From NCBI GenBank assembly GCA_031292515.1, contig JARLGZ010000233.1, positions 47,325 to 111,324 on the forward strand: a stretch of DNA of 64,000 nt. The letters are read 5' to 3'. Position 1 is the first letter of the stretch; each line of letters opens with the position of its first letter. The stretch is from Puia sp. (GTDB taxonomy: Bacteria; Bacteroidota; Bacteroidia; Chitinophagales; Chitinophagaceae). The notes under the pieces were generated by a model that did not search any database, was not told the origin of the DNA, and saw only the letters and a program-made list of their open reading frames with translations. Made by a program: the position numbers and the translations under genes. Below are positions 24,496 through 33,845 of this stretch, piece after piece.

Positions 24496-25416
24496 ATGGC
24501 AAACCTCCGCCCTCATCGGATAAAAACGATAAGCGAATACCACCAGTTGATGGGGCTTCCCAAGCCGGAGCATCCATTGATCAGCGTAATAAATTTCGAA
24601 TCCATTAAACATTTGCCCCATGATGAATCGATAAGCGTGGTGTTCAATTTTTATTCCATTTCACTAAAAAGGAATTTCAACGGCAGGATGAAATACGGGC
24701 AGCAGAAATATGATTTCGATGAAGGTATCATGTTTTTTATGTCCCCAGGCCAGGTTTTTGGAATTGAGGTTGAAAGAGGTTCCGTATTAAGACATACGGG
24801 ATGGCTCCTACTGATCCATCCGGATTTTTTATGGAGTACGCCACTGGCAAAAACAATAAAACAATACGAATATTTCGACTACTCAGTAAACGAAGCCTTG
24901 TATCTTTCGGAGAAAGAAGAAACAACGATTTCGGGGATCATGCAGAACATCGGGCAGGAATACCGCGCAAACATTGACAAATTCAGCCAGGATATCATCA
25001 TTGCCCAGCTCGAATTGCTGCTCTCCTATTCGGAAAGGTTCTATCATCGTCAATTCATAACAAGAAAAATAACCAACCATAAAATCCTGGATCGCCTGGA
25101 AATTGTTCTCACGACATATTTCAACGACGACACCCGCCTGCAAAAAGGACTGCCTACGGTTCAATACATTGCCGGCACGCTAAACGTATCACCGAATTAT
25201 TTAAGTGATCTGTTGAAAGTATTGACAGGCCAGAGCACCCAACAGCATATACACGATAAATTGATTGAAAAAGCAAAAGAGAAGCTGTCTGCAACCGACT
25301 TATCGGTAAGCGAGATCGCTTATGAACTGGGCTTTGAACATCCGCAATCTTTCAGCAAACTGTTCAAGACAAAAACCAACCTTTCGCCTTTGGAATTCAG
25401 GCATTCGTTTAATTGA
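24496..25416 (+). CDS. AraC-family transcriptional regulator
   Basis: A 306-residue cytoplasmic regulator: an N-terminal cupin-like sensing domain (about 1-180; FDEGIMFFMSPGQVFGIEVE) and a C-terminal AraC double helix-turn-helix (about 205-306) with TVQYIAGTLNVSPNYLSDLL, SVSEIAYELGFEHPQSFSKL and FKTKTNLSPLEFRHSFN. The second half is well conserved and complete. Placed 12 nt after the NmrA-like gene, it probably regulates that oxidoreductase. Base composition is as AT-rich as the preceding gene, so the two may have been acquired together. Confidence 0.92.
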   Translation: MANLRPHRIKTISEYHQLMGLPKPEHPLISVINFESIKHLPHDESISVVFNFYSISLKRNFNGRMKYGQQKYDFDEGIMFFMSPGQVFGIEVERGSVLRHTGWLLLIHPDFLWSTPLAKTIKQYEYFDYSVNEALYLSEKEETTISGIMQNIGQEYRANIDKFSQDIIIAQLELLLSYSERFYHRQFITRKITNHKILDRLEIVLTTYFNDDTRLQKGLPTVQYIAGTLNVSPNYLSDLLKVLTGQSTQQHIHDKLIEKAKEKLSATDLSVSEIAYELGFEHPQSFSKLFKTKTNLSPLEFRHSFN

Positions 25417-25545
25417 CCAAAGGGATGCCGCCGCGACCGGTATAAAAGTTATAGCTATATTTGTATCAGGAATCCGTATTCCCCCTGCCGCTGACCGGTC
25501 TCACACCCAATCAAAATTTCGCAGGTTTTTTTAATCGTAAATACC

Positions 25546-26628
25546 ATGACAAAAGCCGCACTCTTTTTGCTGATAACCTTAGCTTGCGCCGCTACAAATT
25601 GTAACGCGCAGTCCGCACCGCAGACTACCCTGCTTGCGCTTTCAAAAGCAGACCATACGCTGGCGATTCTGGATCCTGCTACCTTAAAAGTCATCGCCCG
25701 GATACCGGTCGGTTCTGATCCGCATGAAGTTATTGCGTCATCGGATGGAAAGACGGCCTATGTCTCCATCTACGGCGGCGGCAGCCTGCATGAATTGAAT
25801 ATTATTGACCTGGTGGCTCAGAAGCCTATTTCCAATTTCGATACAAAGCCTCTGATGGGGCCGCATGGCCTCAGCTTTGCGGACGGCAAACTGTGGTTTT
25901 CCGCAGAGGGTAGTAAGGCTGTGGGGCGTTTTGACCCGGCAAGCGGCCAATTGGACTGGAGCATGGGCACGGGTCAGAACAGAACGCATATGGTCTATGT
26001 GACTGCTAACGGGCGGAGGGTCTACACGACCAATGTCTCTTCGGCCACCGTCAGCATTCTGGCTGATACGATGCTGCAGCCTTCGGCGCCCCCGATAGGA
26101 GCTATGCCTCCCGCAGGCACTAAGCCCCCGGCCGGGAAAATGCCTCCGGGAGGACCCATGGGACCCCGGCCGCATAGGGATTGGATACAGACGGTGATTC
26201 CGGTCGGAAAGGGCTCTGAAGGATTTGACGTATCGCCCGATGGCCGGGAGTTATGGACGGCCGGCGCCGACGATGGTACCATTTCGATCATCGATGTCAC
26301 GGCTATGAAACTGACAGGTACGATCGATGCGAAAGTCATAGGCGCAAATCGGCTCAAGTTCACGCCCGATGGTAAGCGGGTGTTGATATCGAGTCTTAGA
26401 ACCGGCATTCTGTTCATTTATGACGCGGTGTCACATAAGGAGTTGAAGCGGTTGAATACCGGTCATGGGGCGGCGGGCATCCTGGTGGAAGCCGACGGAT
26501 CACGGGCATTTGTGGGCTGCAGCGCCGACAACTATGTGGCGGTCATAGATCTCAAAAAACTCGAGATTATTAACCATATCGACGTAGGCCGAGAGCCGGA
26601 CGGTCTGGCCTGGGCGGTTCGACCCTAG
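25546..26628 (+). CDS. Secreted YncE-like beta-propeller protein with Pro/Met-rich insert
   Basis: Exported protein of 360 residues; the signal peptide MTKAALFLLITLACAATNCNA is followed by the mature N-terminus QSAPQTTLLALSKADH. Repeated blades of the YncE/cytochrome D1-type seven-bladed propeller are visible: LAILDPATLKVIARIPVGSD, EVIASSDGKTAYVSIYGGG, GTISIIDVTAMKLTGTID and YVAVIDLKKLEIINHIDVGR. Between two blades (about residues 178-210) sits a low-complexity segment with PPAGTKPPAGKMPPGGPMG, unusual in this family. YncE-like proteins bind DNA or act as structural or redox-partner propellers; no enzyme activity can be assigned. Stands alone; a GC-rich spacer of 191 nt follows. Confidence 0.82.
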   Translation: MTKAALFLLITLACAATNCNAQSAPQTTLLALSKADHTLAILDPATLKVIARIPVGSDPHEVIASSDGKTAYVSIYGGGSLHELNIIDLVAQKPISNFDTKPLMGPHGLSFADGKLWFSAEGSKAVGRFDPASGQLDWSMGTGQNRTHMVYVTANGRRVYTTNVSSATVSILADTMLQPSAPPIGAMPPAGTKPPAGKMPPGGPMGPRPHRDWIQTVIPVGKGSEGFDVSPDGRELWTAGADDGTISIIDVTAMKLTGTIDAKVIGANRLKFTPDGKRVLISSLRTGILFIYDAVSHKELKRLNTGHGAAGILVEADGSRAFVGCSADNYVAVIDLKKLEIINHIDVGREPDGLAWAVRP

Positions 26629-26819
26629 TCAAACCCGTTTCCGAAACTGCGAGGGACGGGATGCCCCTTCTTTTAACGATTCTTTGGCAAATCGGCAATA
26701 CGATCACCCGGTAAAAAGCGTTTGGATGATCTGCACCTCTTCTATACGCTGACAATATCCATAAATATCTTTAATCTGGTCTTAGCAGAGGGCTGACCCT
26801 ATTTACACAAATCTATTTT

Positions 26820-27692
26820 ATGGATATGCACAACCCTCAGCGGCGACCCCTGCCCGTGGTAACCATCGTGGCCGTATTACTCCTGCTCTGTATTTTCCCG
26901 GGCCAGTACTGGGTCACCAGCCGGTTTCCTGAAATATCTGGGCTCATACGAATCGACCCGAGCGTGGTCATCCTGGACATCCCCAATCCCCTGCCGGTCC
27001 CCATAGACCTGATCCTGGTACCGGCTCTGTTCTTCCTTATTTATCCGGTCATCATTTTACTATATCCTTCCCGAACGGGAACACCATCCTGGCGGGAGGC
27101 CCTGCTAAGAGCAAGATCGGTCTTTGCGGGGTTATTGGTTCTATTGCTTTGCACATTATCGGGAGGGCTGCTCTATTACCTGGCGCAGGATTATCTCCCC
27201 AGGAATGTGCGGAATGGCATCAACTCATTTGGAATCAATGCGGATATCTATCTACCCTACCCCGGGTACGAGACTATTCGCCTGCGGGGAAGCATGGTAT
27301 TGGGGGTGTGCGTTGTCATCGGCCTGTCAATTTTTATCCGGAAAATAAGAAGGGAGCCGGGAATAAAGAAGACCGCACCGTTGACGCGTGAACAACGAAT
27401 GACGCCCTATGAACGGATGATGCGGGAAAAGCGGATGCAGGAAAAACAAATGCGGGAAGAACGAGCGCAGATAGAACAGGCACGGAAAGAACAGCTGAGG
27501 CGGGTAGGGTCTGCGGGTAAAATACAAACGGCGACCCGGAACCCACCGCCTGCCAGGACTGGCGACGGTATGGAACAGGTGACAAGCCGGCCTGTTCAAT
27601 ATGGGCTGTCGCGCTTATGCCGGAACCAGCCCGTTATGATTTTCGAGCCGGAGGCGGTCAACTACAGACCAAAGATCCCGGAGAGTTTGTGA
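26820..27692 (+). CDS. Membrane protein with charged C-terminal coiled coil, unknown family
   Basis: A 290-residue protein with about four hydrophobic helices (VVTIVAVLLLLCIFPGQYW; IDLILVPALFFLIYPVIILL; VFAGLLVLLLCTLSGGLLYY; SMVLGVCVVIGLSIFI), then from about residue 185 a Met/Arg/Glu/Gln-rich stretch with MTPYERMMREKRMQEKQMRE, predicted to be a long helix in the cytoplasm, and a Pro-rich tail. I do not recognise the family. The two halves suggest a membrane anchor with a cytosolic interaction arm. It begins with ATG, with AT-rich DNA upstream; the next gene converges on it with a 50-nt gap. Confidence 0.65.
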   Translation: MDMHNPQRRPLPVVTIVAVLLLLCIFPGQYWVTSRFPEISGLIRIDPSVVILDIPNPLPVPIDLILVPALFFLIYPVIILLYPSRTGTPSWREALLRARSVFAGLLVLLLCTLSGGLLYYLAQDYLPRNVRNGINSFGINADIYLPYPGYETIRLRGSMVLGVCVVIGLSIFIRKIRREPGIKKTAPLTREQRMTPYERMMREKRMQEKQMREERAQIEQARKEQLRRVGSAGKIQTATRNPPPARTGDGMEQVTSRPVQYGLSRLCRNQPVMIFEPEAVNYRPKIPESL

Positions 27693-27742
27693 GATTCCGG
27701 AAGGAGCTCATAAGGTACGGCAATCATTCCTTAATTCAATCC

Positions 27743-28849
27743 TTAATTCAAAATGATGTCGACGTCGAGTTCCAGCGGTTTCAGGTCCACAACATGACAT
27801 TTCTTACAGAAGTCCGGCGTCGTATTATCGTACCACATCTGTCTGAAAGCCCGGTACTCCTTACTATTCAGACATCGCATGAGAGAAGTCTGAAAGACAT
27901 TCCCGAAGTTCAATTCTTTTGGAAAAGGTTTGGCGCAACACGGTGTCATCCAACCATCCCAGCTGACGTAAAAATGGTTCCACGGCAGATGGCATTTTTT
28001 GAATTCGTTCTTCTTTTTTATATCCCAGATCGTCAGGTTGACGGTACCGGATCGCCGGGCCGCTTCATACGCCTGCTTTATCTCGTTCTTAAAATCGTCC
28101 CCATAAAAGAGGTCGTAGTAATCGGCGCCCCAGGCCGTGATACCGGCAAGATTCACCGGTGTAATATTCAGGTGGCCGATACCCAGCCCGGAGGCGATTT
28201 CAACGACATCTTTCATCTGCCTGAAATTTTCTTTGATGGCCACAAAATTGAACATAACGGCTACGCCGTGCCTCTTGCAGACCGCGGCTATCTTTTTTGT
28301 AGTTTCGATAAACGCGCTGTAGTCGCTCTTTGCCCTTACCGTCTCATAAATCTTGTGTACCCCGTCAATGGAAATCTGAACGGTGTCCAGGTAGGGAGCC
28401 ATTTTCTCTATATATACGTCTGCGTTGGGAATATGGGCGTTCGTCGAAATAAATGTCTGTATGCCTTTATTTTTTTCCTTGATATAACGCAAGGTCTCTT
28501 CCAGTTTCTTGTACAGAAGCGTCTCCCCCAGCCCCGTCAATCCGATAGAATCGATATATGGAGCCACCTCATCTATCACCTTATACATGGACCCGCTGTC
28601 GATCGTTCCTTTGTCCATGGCATCTCCATATGCATATTCACGCGGACAAGTGATGCAGGCGAGATTACAATGATTGGTGACTTCCAGCATAATGGACGAT
28701 GGAAATGGCACTTTTGTGCTCTTTGCTGCCTTCAGGAGAAAGCCATCGATCTTGTTAAAAGTATATTTAAAGAAATTGACGCCGCGGGGTAAGTTCTTTA
28801 GCCTGTTGTATATTTTCTTCAATCTTCTCCTATTCAGCTTATAGGACAT
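27743..28849 (-). CDS. Radical SAM/SPASM-domain protein
   Basis: A 368-residue cytoplasmic iron-sulfur enzyme. The radical SAM cluster motif CNLACITC (Cys61, Cys65, Cys68) sits in EVTNHCNLACITCPREYAYG, followed by GLTGLGETLLYKKLE (SAM binding) and ISIDGVHKIYETVRAKSDYS. The C-terminal SPASM-like domain has CHLPWNHFYVSWDGWMTPCC and DFCKKCHVVD for auxiliary clusters. Such proteins modify peptides, sugars or lipids; no precursor peptide or glycosyl cluster lies next to it, so the substrate is unknown. The gene is isolated: the minus-strand gene that starts at 29655 ends 131 nt upstream of it. Confidence 0.87.
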   Translation of the reverse strand: MSYKLNRRRLKKIYNRLKNLPRGVNFFKYTFNKIDGFLLKAAKSTKVPFPSSIMLEVTNHCNLACITCPREYAYGDAMDKGTIDSGSMYKVIDEVAPYIDSIGLTGLGETLLYKKLEETLRYIKEKNKGIQTFISTNAHIPNADVYIEKMAPYLDTVQISIDGVHKIYETVRAKSDYSAFIETTKKIAAVCKRHGVAVMFNFVAIKENFRQMKDVVEIASGLGIGHLNITPVNLAGITAWGADYYDLFYGDDFKNEIKQAYEAARRSGTVNLTIWDIKKKNEFKKCHLPWNHFYVSWDGWMTPCCAKPFPKELNFGNVFQTSLMRCLNSKEYRAFRQMWYDNTTPDFCKKCHVVDLKPLELDVDIILN

Positions 28850-28980
28850 ATTATACCCGATTTAATGATAAATGTACGAATTATCTCCCTGGCAAATACT
28901 CCCGGGTCAGGTCAGCGCCCACCTGGTGCGGCCCCACCACCCCGCAAAAGTTCTTTTGTTTATTTCCAGGAGGCTGTCTT

Positions 28981-29655
28981 TTATTTTCCCTGGCTCTTAC
29001 AAAATTGAAATAATTTATCCAGATCGGCGAAGTTGTTGAAATCCACCTTATTCGTTTTCAGAAAATTTTCGATGTCCTTCTTTTTATCCGGAAATGTCTT
29101 TATAAAACCCGATTTGTTAGCACTGATAGTCGCACCATTTTTACCAATCAGCGAGTAGATTGTCTCGTGTATTACATCCATATCATCCCTGACCAGCAAT
29201 TTTTTGTCGCCGCCGGGAGTGATGTAGCTGTCATAGCTTTCTATATTTCCGTGAGTGGTCGTACCCAAGGCCCCCGTAGAAGCATGATCAAAGGTCGTTT
29301 TCCTGCAAACAGTCAATTTGAGCGAATCGGCAGCATCGATGATCTGGTAATAATATCTGTTATAAAAAAACAGATAGTCATTCAACCGGATATACTCGAT
29401 GGTCTCGGGACCCGAGAGCACCAGTGTATCCCCCGAAGGATTGATAAACTGCATCTTGCTTAAAAAGGTGTTGAAATTCATCCTGACTTTTGACGAACTG
29501 CCATTTTTAAACAGGACGACGGCGTCACTAAAAGAAGGAAACAGAAAAGTGAAATAATCGGAGAGGTTGTCACCGGATAAAACTTTCACTCTTTCCTGGG
29601 AATGGGCGAAGAATACCGATAAAGCCAATACCGCCGATAGAAGACTTTTTTTCAT
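28981..29655 (-). CDS. Secreted protein of unknown function
   Basis: A 224-residue exported protein with a clear signal peptide (MKKSLLSAVLALSVFFAHSQ). The mature part begins ERVKVLSGDNLSDYFTFLFP and contains FKNGSSSKVRMNFNTFLSKM, then a C-terminal helix-rich part LIGKNGATISANKSGF and DFNNFADLDKLFQFC. Short beta-rich repeats at the start recall small Bacteroidota proteins whose function is not known. I do not recognise a family. No operon partner is obvious: the permease upstream ends 129 nt away. Confidence 0.65.
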   Translation of the reverse strand: MKKSLLSAVLALSVFFAHSQERVKVLSGDNLSDYFTFLFPSFSDAVVLFKNGSSSKVRMNFNTFLSKMQFINPSGDTLVLSGPETIEYIRLNDYLFFYNRYYYQIIDAADSLKLTVCRKTTFDHASTGALGTTTHGNIESYDSYITPGGDKKLLVRDDMDVIHETIYSLIGKNGATISANKSGFIKTFPDKKKDIENFLKTNKVDFNNFADLDKLFQFCKSQGK

Positions 29656-29784
29656 ATGACAGGTTTATAGATGTCTGGATTATTTCCCTTTTGCAACCAC
29701 TCTTCAGCAAGGTTCTCATTTGTGAAATTACCGGAACGCTTAATAAGATAAAAATATGGGTTGCCCCGGTATCCTGTCGTTTGC

Positions 29785-31125
29785 TCATTTTATGGTTTTA
29801 GCCGAAGCCAGGTCCGGATTCCGGAAAAGAATCAGCCGCCAGGCCAGTTCCGCTGAGACAAGCATCGCCAACGCAAATAGTACGGGCATCGCCATTTTTT
29901 CAGACGCATAGACCGCTCCGGAGAGCGCGATCGAATAGACTCCCATGGGCAGTAGTATCATCAGGAAAAGACCGGTGTTGTTTAAAGGGATCCTGAAAGG
30001 TCTTTCCCGGAAAGGCTCCCTTATACGCAGGGTCAGCAGGGCTCCGAACTCCAGGGAGAGACCCGCGCCGTAGAGAATGATATCCATGATCACCAGGTCC
30101 GAAAAAGTCCGCAGAATGAGGATGCTGACGATCGCCGAGGAGGCAATAATGGAGATATACGGTGTTCCGAATCGCGGATGCAGCGCGCATAGCTTGACAG
30201 GAAGCAACTGATCGTCTGCCATGACCTGCGGCACACGAGACACCGAAAGAAGCACGGCAGAATAGAGGCCCATGGCACTCGCCATCCCTCCCGCCGCCAG
30301 CAGGATTCCCAGCCATCGCCCCCCCGTCAGGACACCCAATACGGGGAACCCGCCATTTGTCAATACAATGGGATCGATGCCCGACTGATGTACGGCAAAC
30401 GCCGTGAGGATATAGATAGCGATAATGAGCACAAAAGCGATACAGACCGACACAAGATAGGTCCGGATAGGTTTGTTGACCTCGCCGGCATAAGTCGTGG
30501 CATTATCCCAACCCAAAAAATTCCACATCACCGTATATAGCCCCATGGACAAAGGAGAAAAACCAAGCCCTTTTAACGAGGGCGTCGGAACGGACAGGGG
30601 TGTCGCATGTCTGGCAAGCAGTACGACAAAGAGAATGAGGAACGGTGTCAACACCAGGCTGCCGAGGAAAACAGAGGCTTTCCCCACAGGGACGACCCCC
30701 AGGATATTCAAAAGCGCGGAAGACCAGATGATGACGAGACAGACCGGAACCTTGTAAACTGCAATCGCGGGAAAGAAAAAGGCGGCATATCCGACAAAAA
30801 GCACCGGGTAGATAGCGAGATCGACGAAGGTATATAACCAGGTCCACCACCCTTCATAGAAAGCCCACCGTATTCCCAGTGCGTGTTTGACCCACTGGTA
30901 GTAGCCGCCGGTCACGGGCATCAGGCTGTTTAGCTCCAGCACAGTCAGGATCGTGGGGACATCCCATAAAATAGGCGTCACAATCAGAAGGAGTAAAGCG
31001 CCATGATCTCCGACATAGGAGAAAAGAGGTTCCAGCCCATAAGGGCCGCCTGAAACGGTCAGGAAAATAATCGCCGCCAATTGAAGAGGCCTGAGTTTGC
31101 CTGATGATCTCGGTGGTGAGGACAT
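29785..31125 (-). CDS. APC-family amino acid permease
   Basis: Inner-membrane transporter of 446 residues with about 12 hydrophobic helices. N-terminal signature LAAIIFLTVSGGPYGLEPLF corresponds to the APC TM1 substrate loop (family G-S-G position here SGGPYG), and TM3 carries SLMPVTGGYYQWVKHALG. WNFLGWDNATTYAGEVNKP matches the TM6 region of the LAT/AAT-type subgroup. It probably imports amino acids or amines in symport with protons; specificity is unknown. A small hydrophilic gene lies upstream (59 nt) and GH5 beyond it, all on the minus strand; cotranscription is possible but without functional logic. Confidence 0.9.
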   Translation of the reverse strand: MSSPPRSSGKLRPLQLAAIIFLTVSGGPYGLEPLFSYVGDHGALLLLIVTPILWDVPTILTVLELNSLMPVTGGYYQWVKHALGIRWAFYEGWWTWLYTFVDLAIYPVLFVGYAAFFFPAIAVYKVPVCLVIIWSSALLNILGVVPVGKASVFLGSLVLTPFLILFVVLLARHATPLSVPTPSLKGLGFSPLSMGLYTVMWNFLGWDNATTYAGEVNKPIRTYLVSVCIAFVLIIAIYILTAFAVHQSGIDPIVLTNGGFPVLGVLTGGRWLGILLAAGGMASAMGLYSAVLLSVSRVPQVMADDQLLPVKLCALHPRFGTPYISIIASSAIVSILILRTFSDLVIMDIILYGAGLSLEFGALLTLRIREPFRERPFRIPLNNTGLFLMILLPMGVYSIALSGAVYASEKMAMPVLFALAMLVSAELAWRLILFRNPDLASAKTIK

Positions 31126-31184
31126 ATTCCTAAAAATAAGGAGAAATCGGGAAACATCGGGACGAGACCCGGTTTTGCAGGCTT

Positions 31185-31493
31185 CTACATGCCGAATAAT
31201 CCCCCGATGTCGCCGGTCTTTCCCTTCATCTCCTCTTCATAGCCATACTGACCGATCGGGTCATCGGTGAGCCGGCTGACCGGGCCATCCGAAACCTTGT
31301 CATTTTGCTGGCCGGGAGAGGCAGCCCACTTGCCCGAACCGATCGATCCAAACAGGGCTGTTTTTTCTGTGTTCTTTTCTGAGTTGTCCGTTTTTACCCC
31401 GGCATCCTGATCTGTATGTGGAATGGCATCCCGCATAGTAATGGGTTTCTGTCGTTTATTTCCGATAACAAATGGCGTTCCCCCAAGGTTCAT
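31185..31493 (-). CDS. Small hydrophilic hypothetical protein
   Basis: A 102-residue frame starting MNLGGTPFVIGNKRQK; it is polar, with NTEKTALFGSIGSGKWAASP and a Gly-rich end GKTGDIGGLFGM. No signal peptide, membrane helix or known motif ('GSIGSGKW' is not a Walker A in context). An alternative ATG lies at 31436. It starts 22 nt after the GH5 stop in the same direction, which favours it being real. Function unknown. Confidence 0.5.
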   Translation of the reverse strand: MNLGGTPFVIGNKRQKPITMRDAIPHTDQDAGVKTDNSEKNTEKTALFGSIGSGKWAASPGQQNDKVSDGPVSRLTDDPIGQYGYEEEMKGKTGDIGGLFGM

Positions 31494-31515
31494 GAATGCC
31501 GGCAGGAAATTTGAC

Positions 31516-32670
31516 CTATTCCGGCGCTTTTTTTCCGGTCACGATCCCGATCAGCTCCCAATCGGGCTGATGGGCTTCATTTTCGACCACGGAGAAACTA
31601 CCGTGATAATCCCAGCTGGCGTAAGCGATGTTATATTGCTTAAAAATGGAAATCATGTCGCGATAATACCGGAGCCGGATGGCCCTGCCAGCCGTCGGGA
31701 GGCAACCAAATTCCCCGCATTGCAACGGCAGACCGAGTTCCCGGGCCCGCTTTACGGCGATGAGCGCATTTTTTTCAAGGGTCTCCCGGTTGCATTCCCT
31801 GAAACCGCCAAACGACCGAATGGCGTCGACCAGCCCGGCGTCATAATGTTTTTTTGCGTAGACAGAATCGACCGTCACACCGGGATACCGGACGGGGCCG
31901 TCGTAGGCGGTGGTTTTTACCCAGCTCGCCCGGTAGTGGGTAATCATCATCGGAATATAGGAATGAAAACTAAGGATGATATTCGGATCGTGCGGAGGCA
32001 CCCTGAGCGCGGGGAACGTTGCCGCCGATTGCCATAGATTCGAGCCGATAACGATCGTACGGCCAGGTTCCCGTTTGCGGATAACGGCGAAGGCCCTGTT
32101 CATGATGCGGTTCCAGTCTTCCGGATCCTTGGCGACCGGTTCATTCATGATCTCGTAAGCCACCTGGTCATCAGGATAATGGCCAAGACGCGCCGACAGC
32201 TCACTCCAAAGTTCCAAAAACCTGCGCTGGGCCGCGGTATCGTAGAAGAGTGTGTTTCCCTTGCCTTCGTTGGCTGCGTTGAAATAATGAGAACGGACGA
32301 TGTGCAGGTCGATTACGGCTTTCAGATGGTGCCGGAGGCTCTGGTCGATATTACCATATAGGATGGTCCAGTTGGCTTCGATGGGCTGCCCGGCTTCATC
32401 CCACAGTTCCTTCTCGTCTACCGGCAAACGCACGTTATCGAAGCCCAGAGAAGCGAGATAAACGGCATCCTTTTCATAATATTTTACCGGCTGACGCCCG
32501 TTCACCTGGCTAAGTCCATAACTGACATTGATCCCTCTTTTCAATGAAAAGCCGTTGGGTGTCGTAACGCCCGGAAAAGAATCGGCGGGACCCGCATTTT
32601 GAGCTTGCGCACTTAGAAAAAGCGCAGATATGGAACATATGCCGATAAAAAAGTCCTTAATTTTTTTCAT
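31516..32670 (-). CDS. Secreted GH5-type glycoside hydrolase
   Basis: A 384-residue exported (beta/alpha)8-barrel glycosidase; signal peptide MKKIKDFFIGICSISALFLSA. GH5/cellulase landmarks are in order: GINVSYGLSQVNGRQ, LGFDNVRLPVDE, LKAVIDLHIVRSH, the acid/base AYEIMNEP (Glu177), IILSFHSYIPMMITH and the nucleophile PLQCGEFG (Glu320), then YASWDYHGSFSV. The family covers endoglucanases, mannanases and others, so the substrate is uncertain. No SusC/SusD pair is nearby, so it is not part of a typical polysaccharide utilisation locus. A -7-like TATATTTG on the minus strand (32758 to 32751) would give a 75-nt leader. Confidence 0.9.
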   Translation of the reverse strand: MKKIKDFFIGICSISALFLSAQAQNAGPADSFPGVTTPNGFSLKRGINVSYGLSQVNGRQPVKYYEKDAVYLASLGFDNVRLPVDEKELWDEAGQPIEANWTILYGNIDQSLRHHLKAVIDLHIVRSHYFNAANEGKGNTLFYDTAAQRRFLELWSELSARLGHYPDDQVAYEIMNEPVAKDPEDWNRIMNRAFAVIRKREPGRTIVIGSNLWQSAATFPALRVPPHDPNIILSFHSYIPMMITHYRASWVKTTAYDGPVRYPGVTVDSVYAKKHYDAGLVDAIRSFGGFRECNRETLEKNALIAVKRARELGLPLQCGEFGCLPTAGRAIRLRYYRDMISIFKQYNIAYASWDYHGSFSVVENEAHQPDWELIGIVTGKKAPE

Positions 32671-32946
32671 CTTTCAGAACTTGGATTGAATGTTTGATAT
32701 GTGTTGCGGGGCTGGAGAAGGAATACAACTATCATACGGGTTCCCTAACCAAATATAATCATTTACCGCCTGATTTGTATGGCGATGACGAAAGCAGTTA
32801 TTGATACTGTCGGCCCTGCCAACAAAATACAGGAAAGGCTTTAATCGACCGCGGGAAATATTCATGGTCCGATGATTGCTTGACTGATTAAGTCATTGAA
32901 TACCTGAGGGTATTGTCTATTTCTCACATTTCTTTCAATCATCATT

Positions 32947-33768
32947 ATGAAAAGAGTAATCTGCTCAGTAATCCTAGTTTCCACAACTTATTTGTTTTTA
33001 GCCAGTTGTGTGCCTGCGAGAAGGCTCAAGGCTGCAGAGGGCGCCCTGCAATCAGCGAGGAACGACAGCGCCATACTGGCGACAAGGGTTTCCGATCTTC
33101 AGAATAACGTTGGGCAATTAAAACAACAGATTGGGGATTTGAACAATAAAGTGAATGACCTCACCAATAAGACAGGGGAACTCTCCTCGGATGCGGCCAA
33201 TAAAAACTCACAGCTGGCTGCACAGCGGAAAAGACTGGAGCAGCTCCAGGCTTTGATGGACCAGCAAAAGAATGCCACCCGCGAGATCCGCAAAAAAATG
33301 AGCGATGCGCTGGTCGGCTTTAACTCCAACGAATTGACCGTATCTATCAAGAACGGAAAAGTGTATGTCAGTCTCCAGGAGAATCTGCTGTTCCCGTCCG
33401 GCAGCGCCGTCGTCAACCCCAAAGGCAAAGAAGCCCTCGGGAAACTGGCGGAAGTGTTGAACAACAACCCGGAAATCACGGTAGATATCGAAGGACATAC
33501 CGACTCGATCCCGATCCGCGGCAGGTACCAGGACAACTGGGATCTGAGCACGGCAAGGGCCAATTCCATCGTTCGCATCCTGACAAAGGATTACCAGGTC
33601 GACCCCATAAGGATCGTTGCTTCCGGACACAGCTCTTATGACCCCGTCCAGACCAACAGCACTTCGGAAGGTAGAGCCCTGAACAGGAGAACCGAAATCA
33701 TCCTGTCGCCTAAACTCGACGAACTGTTCAAATTACTGGAAACGAATGGCGACACTTCAGCCAATTGA
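32947..33768 (+). CDS. OmpA-family peptidoglycan-binding lipoprotein
   Basis: A 273-residue outer-membrane-associated lipoprotein. The signal peptide ends in the lipobox LASC (Cys21), followed by a long coiled coil rich in Asn/Lys/Leu (about 30-115; NVGQLKQQIGDLNNKVNDLT) and a C-terminal OmpA domain (about 135-255) with LFPSGSAVVNPKGKEAL, ITVDIEGHTDSIPI, WDLSTARANSIVRIL and GRALNRRTEIIL. The conserved Asp and Arg of the domain, which contact the diaminopimelate of peptidoglycan, are present in EGHTDS and RALNRRTEI. It probably ties the outer membrane to the cell wall. The gene ends at a triplicated terminator-like element (33846-33922). Confidence 0.92.
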   Translation: MKRVICSVILVSTTYLFLASCVPARRLKAAEGALQSARNDSAILATRVSDLQNNVGQLKQQIGDLNNKVNDLTNKTGELSSDAANKNSQLAAQRKRLEQLQALMDQQKNATREIRKKMSDALVGFNSNELTVSIKNGKVYVSLQENLLFPSGSAVVNPKGKEALGKLAEVLNNNPEITVDIEGHTDSIPIRGRYQDNWDLSTARANSIVRILTKDYQVDPIRIVASGHSSYDPVQTNSTSEGRALNRRTEIILSPKLDELFKLLETNGDTSAN

Positions 33769-33845
33769 TACCCGTCCTTCCGAATACAATTATTCCATTA
33801 GCCGATCCGAATTCTGATAATGCGAATCCCGAAGAAACTGCAGGG

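Noticed and set aside
25417..25545. Spacer before the propeller gene as a regulatory RNA
   Set aside because: No hairpin of note and no conserved motif recognised.
27617..28792. 391-residue plus-strand frame over the radical SAM gene
   Set aside because: Antisense shadow; CxxxCxxC and the SPASM motifs show the coding strand.
29570..29788. 72-residue minus-strand frame overlapping the permease end and the secreted-protein gene
   Set aside because: No motif; it overlaps the signal-peptide start of a better gene in another frame.
32674..32865. 63-residue minus-strand frame between GH5 and OmpA
   Set aside because: Low-complexity random-looking sequence without signal or motif; it covers a likely GH5 promoter.
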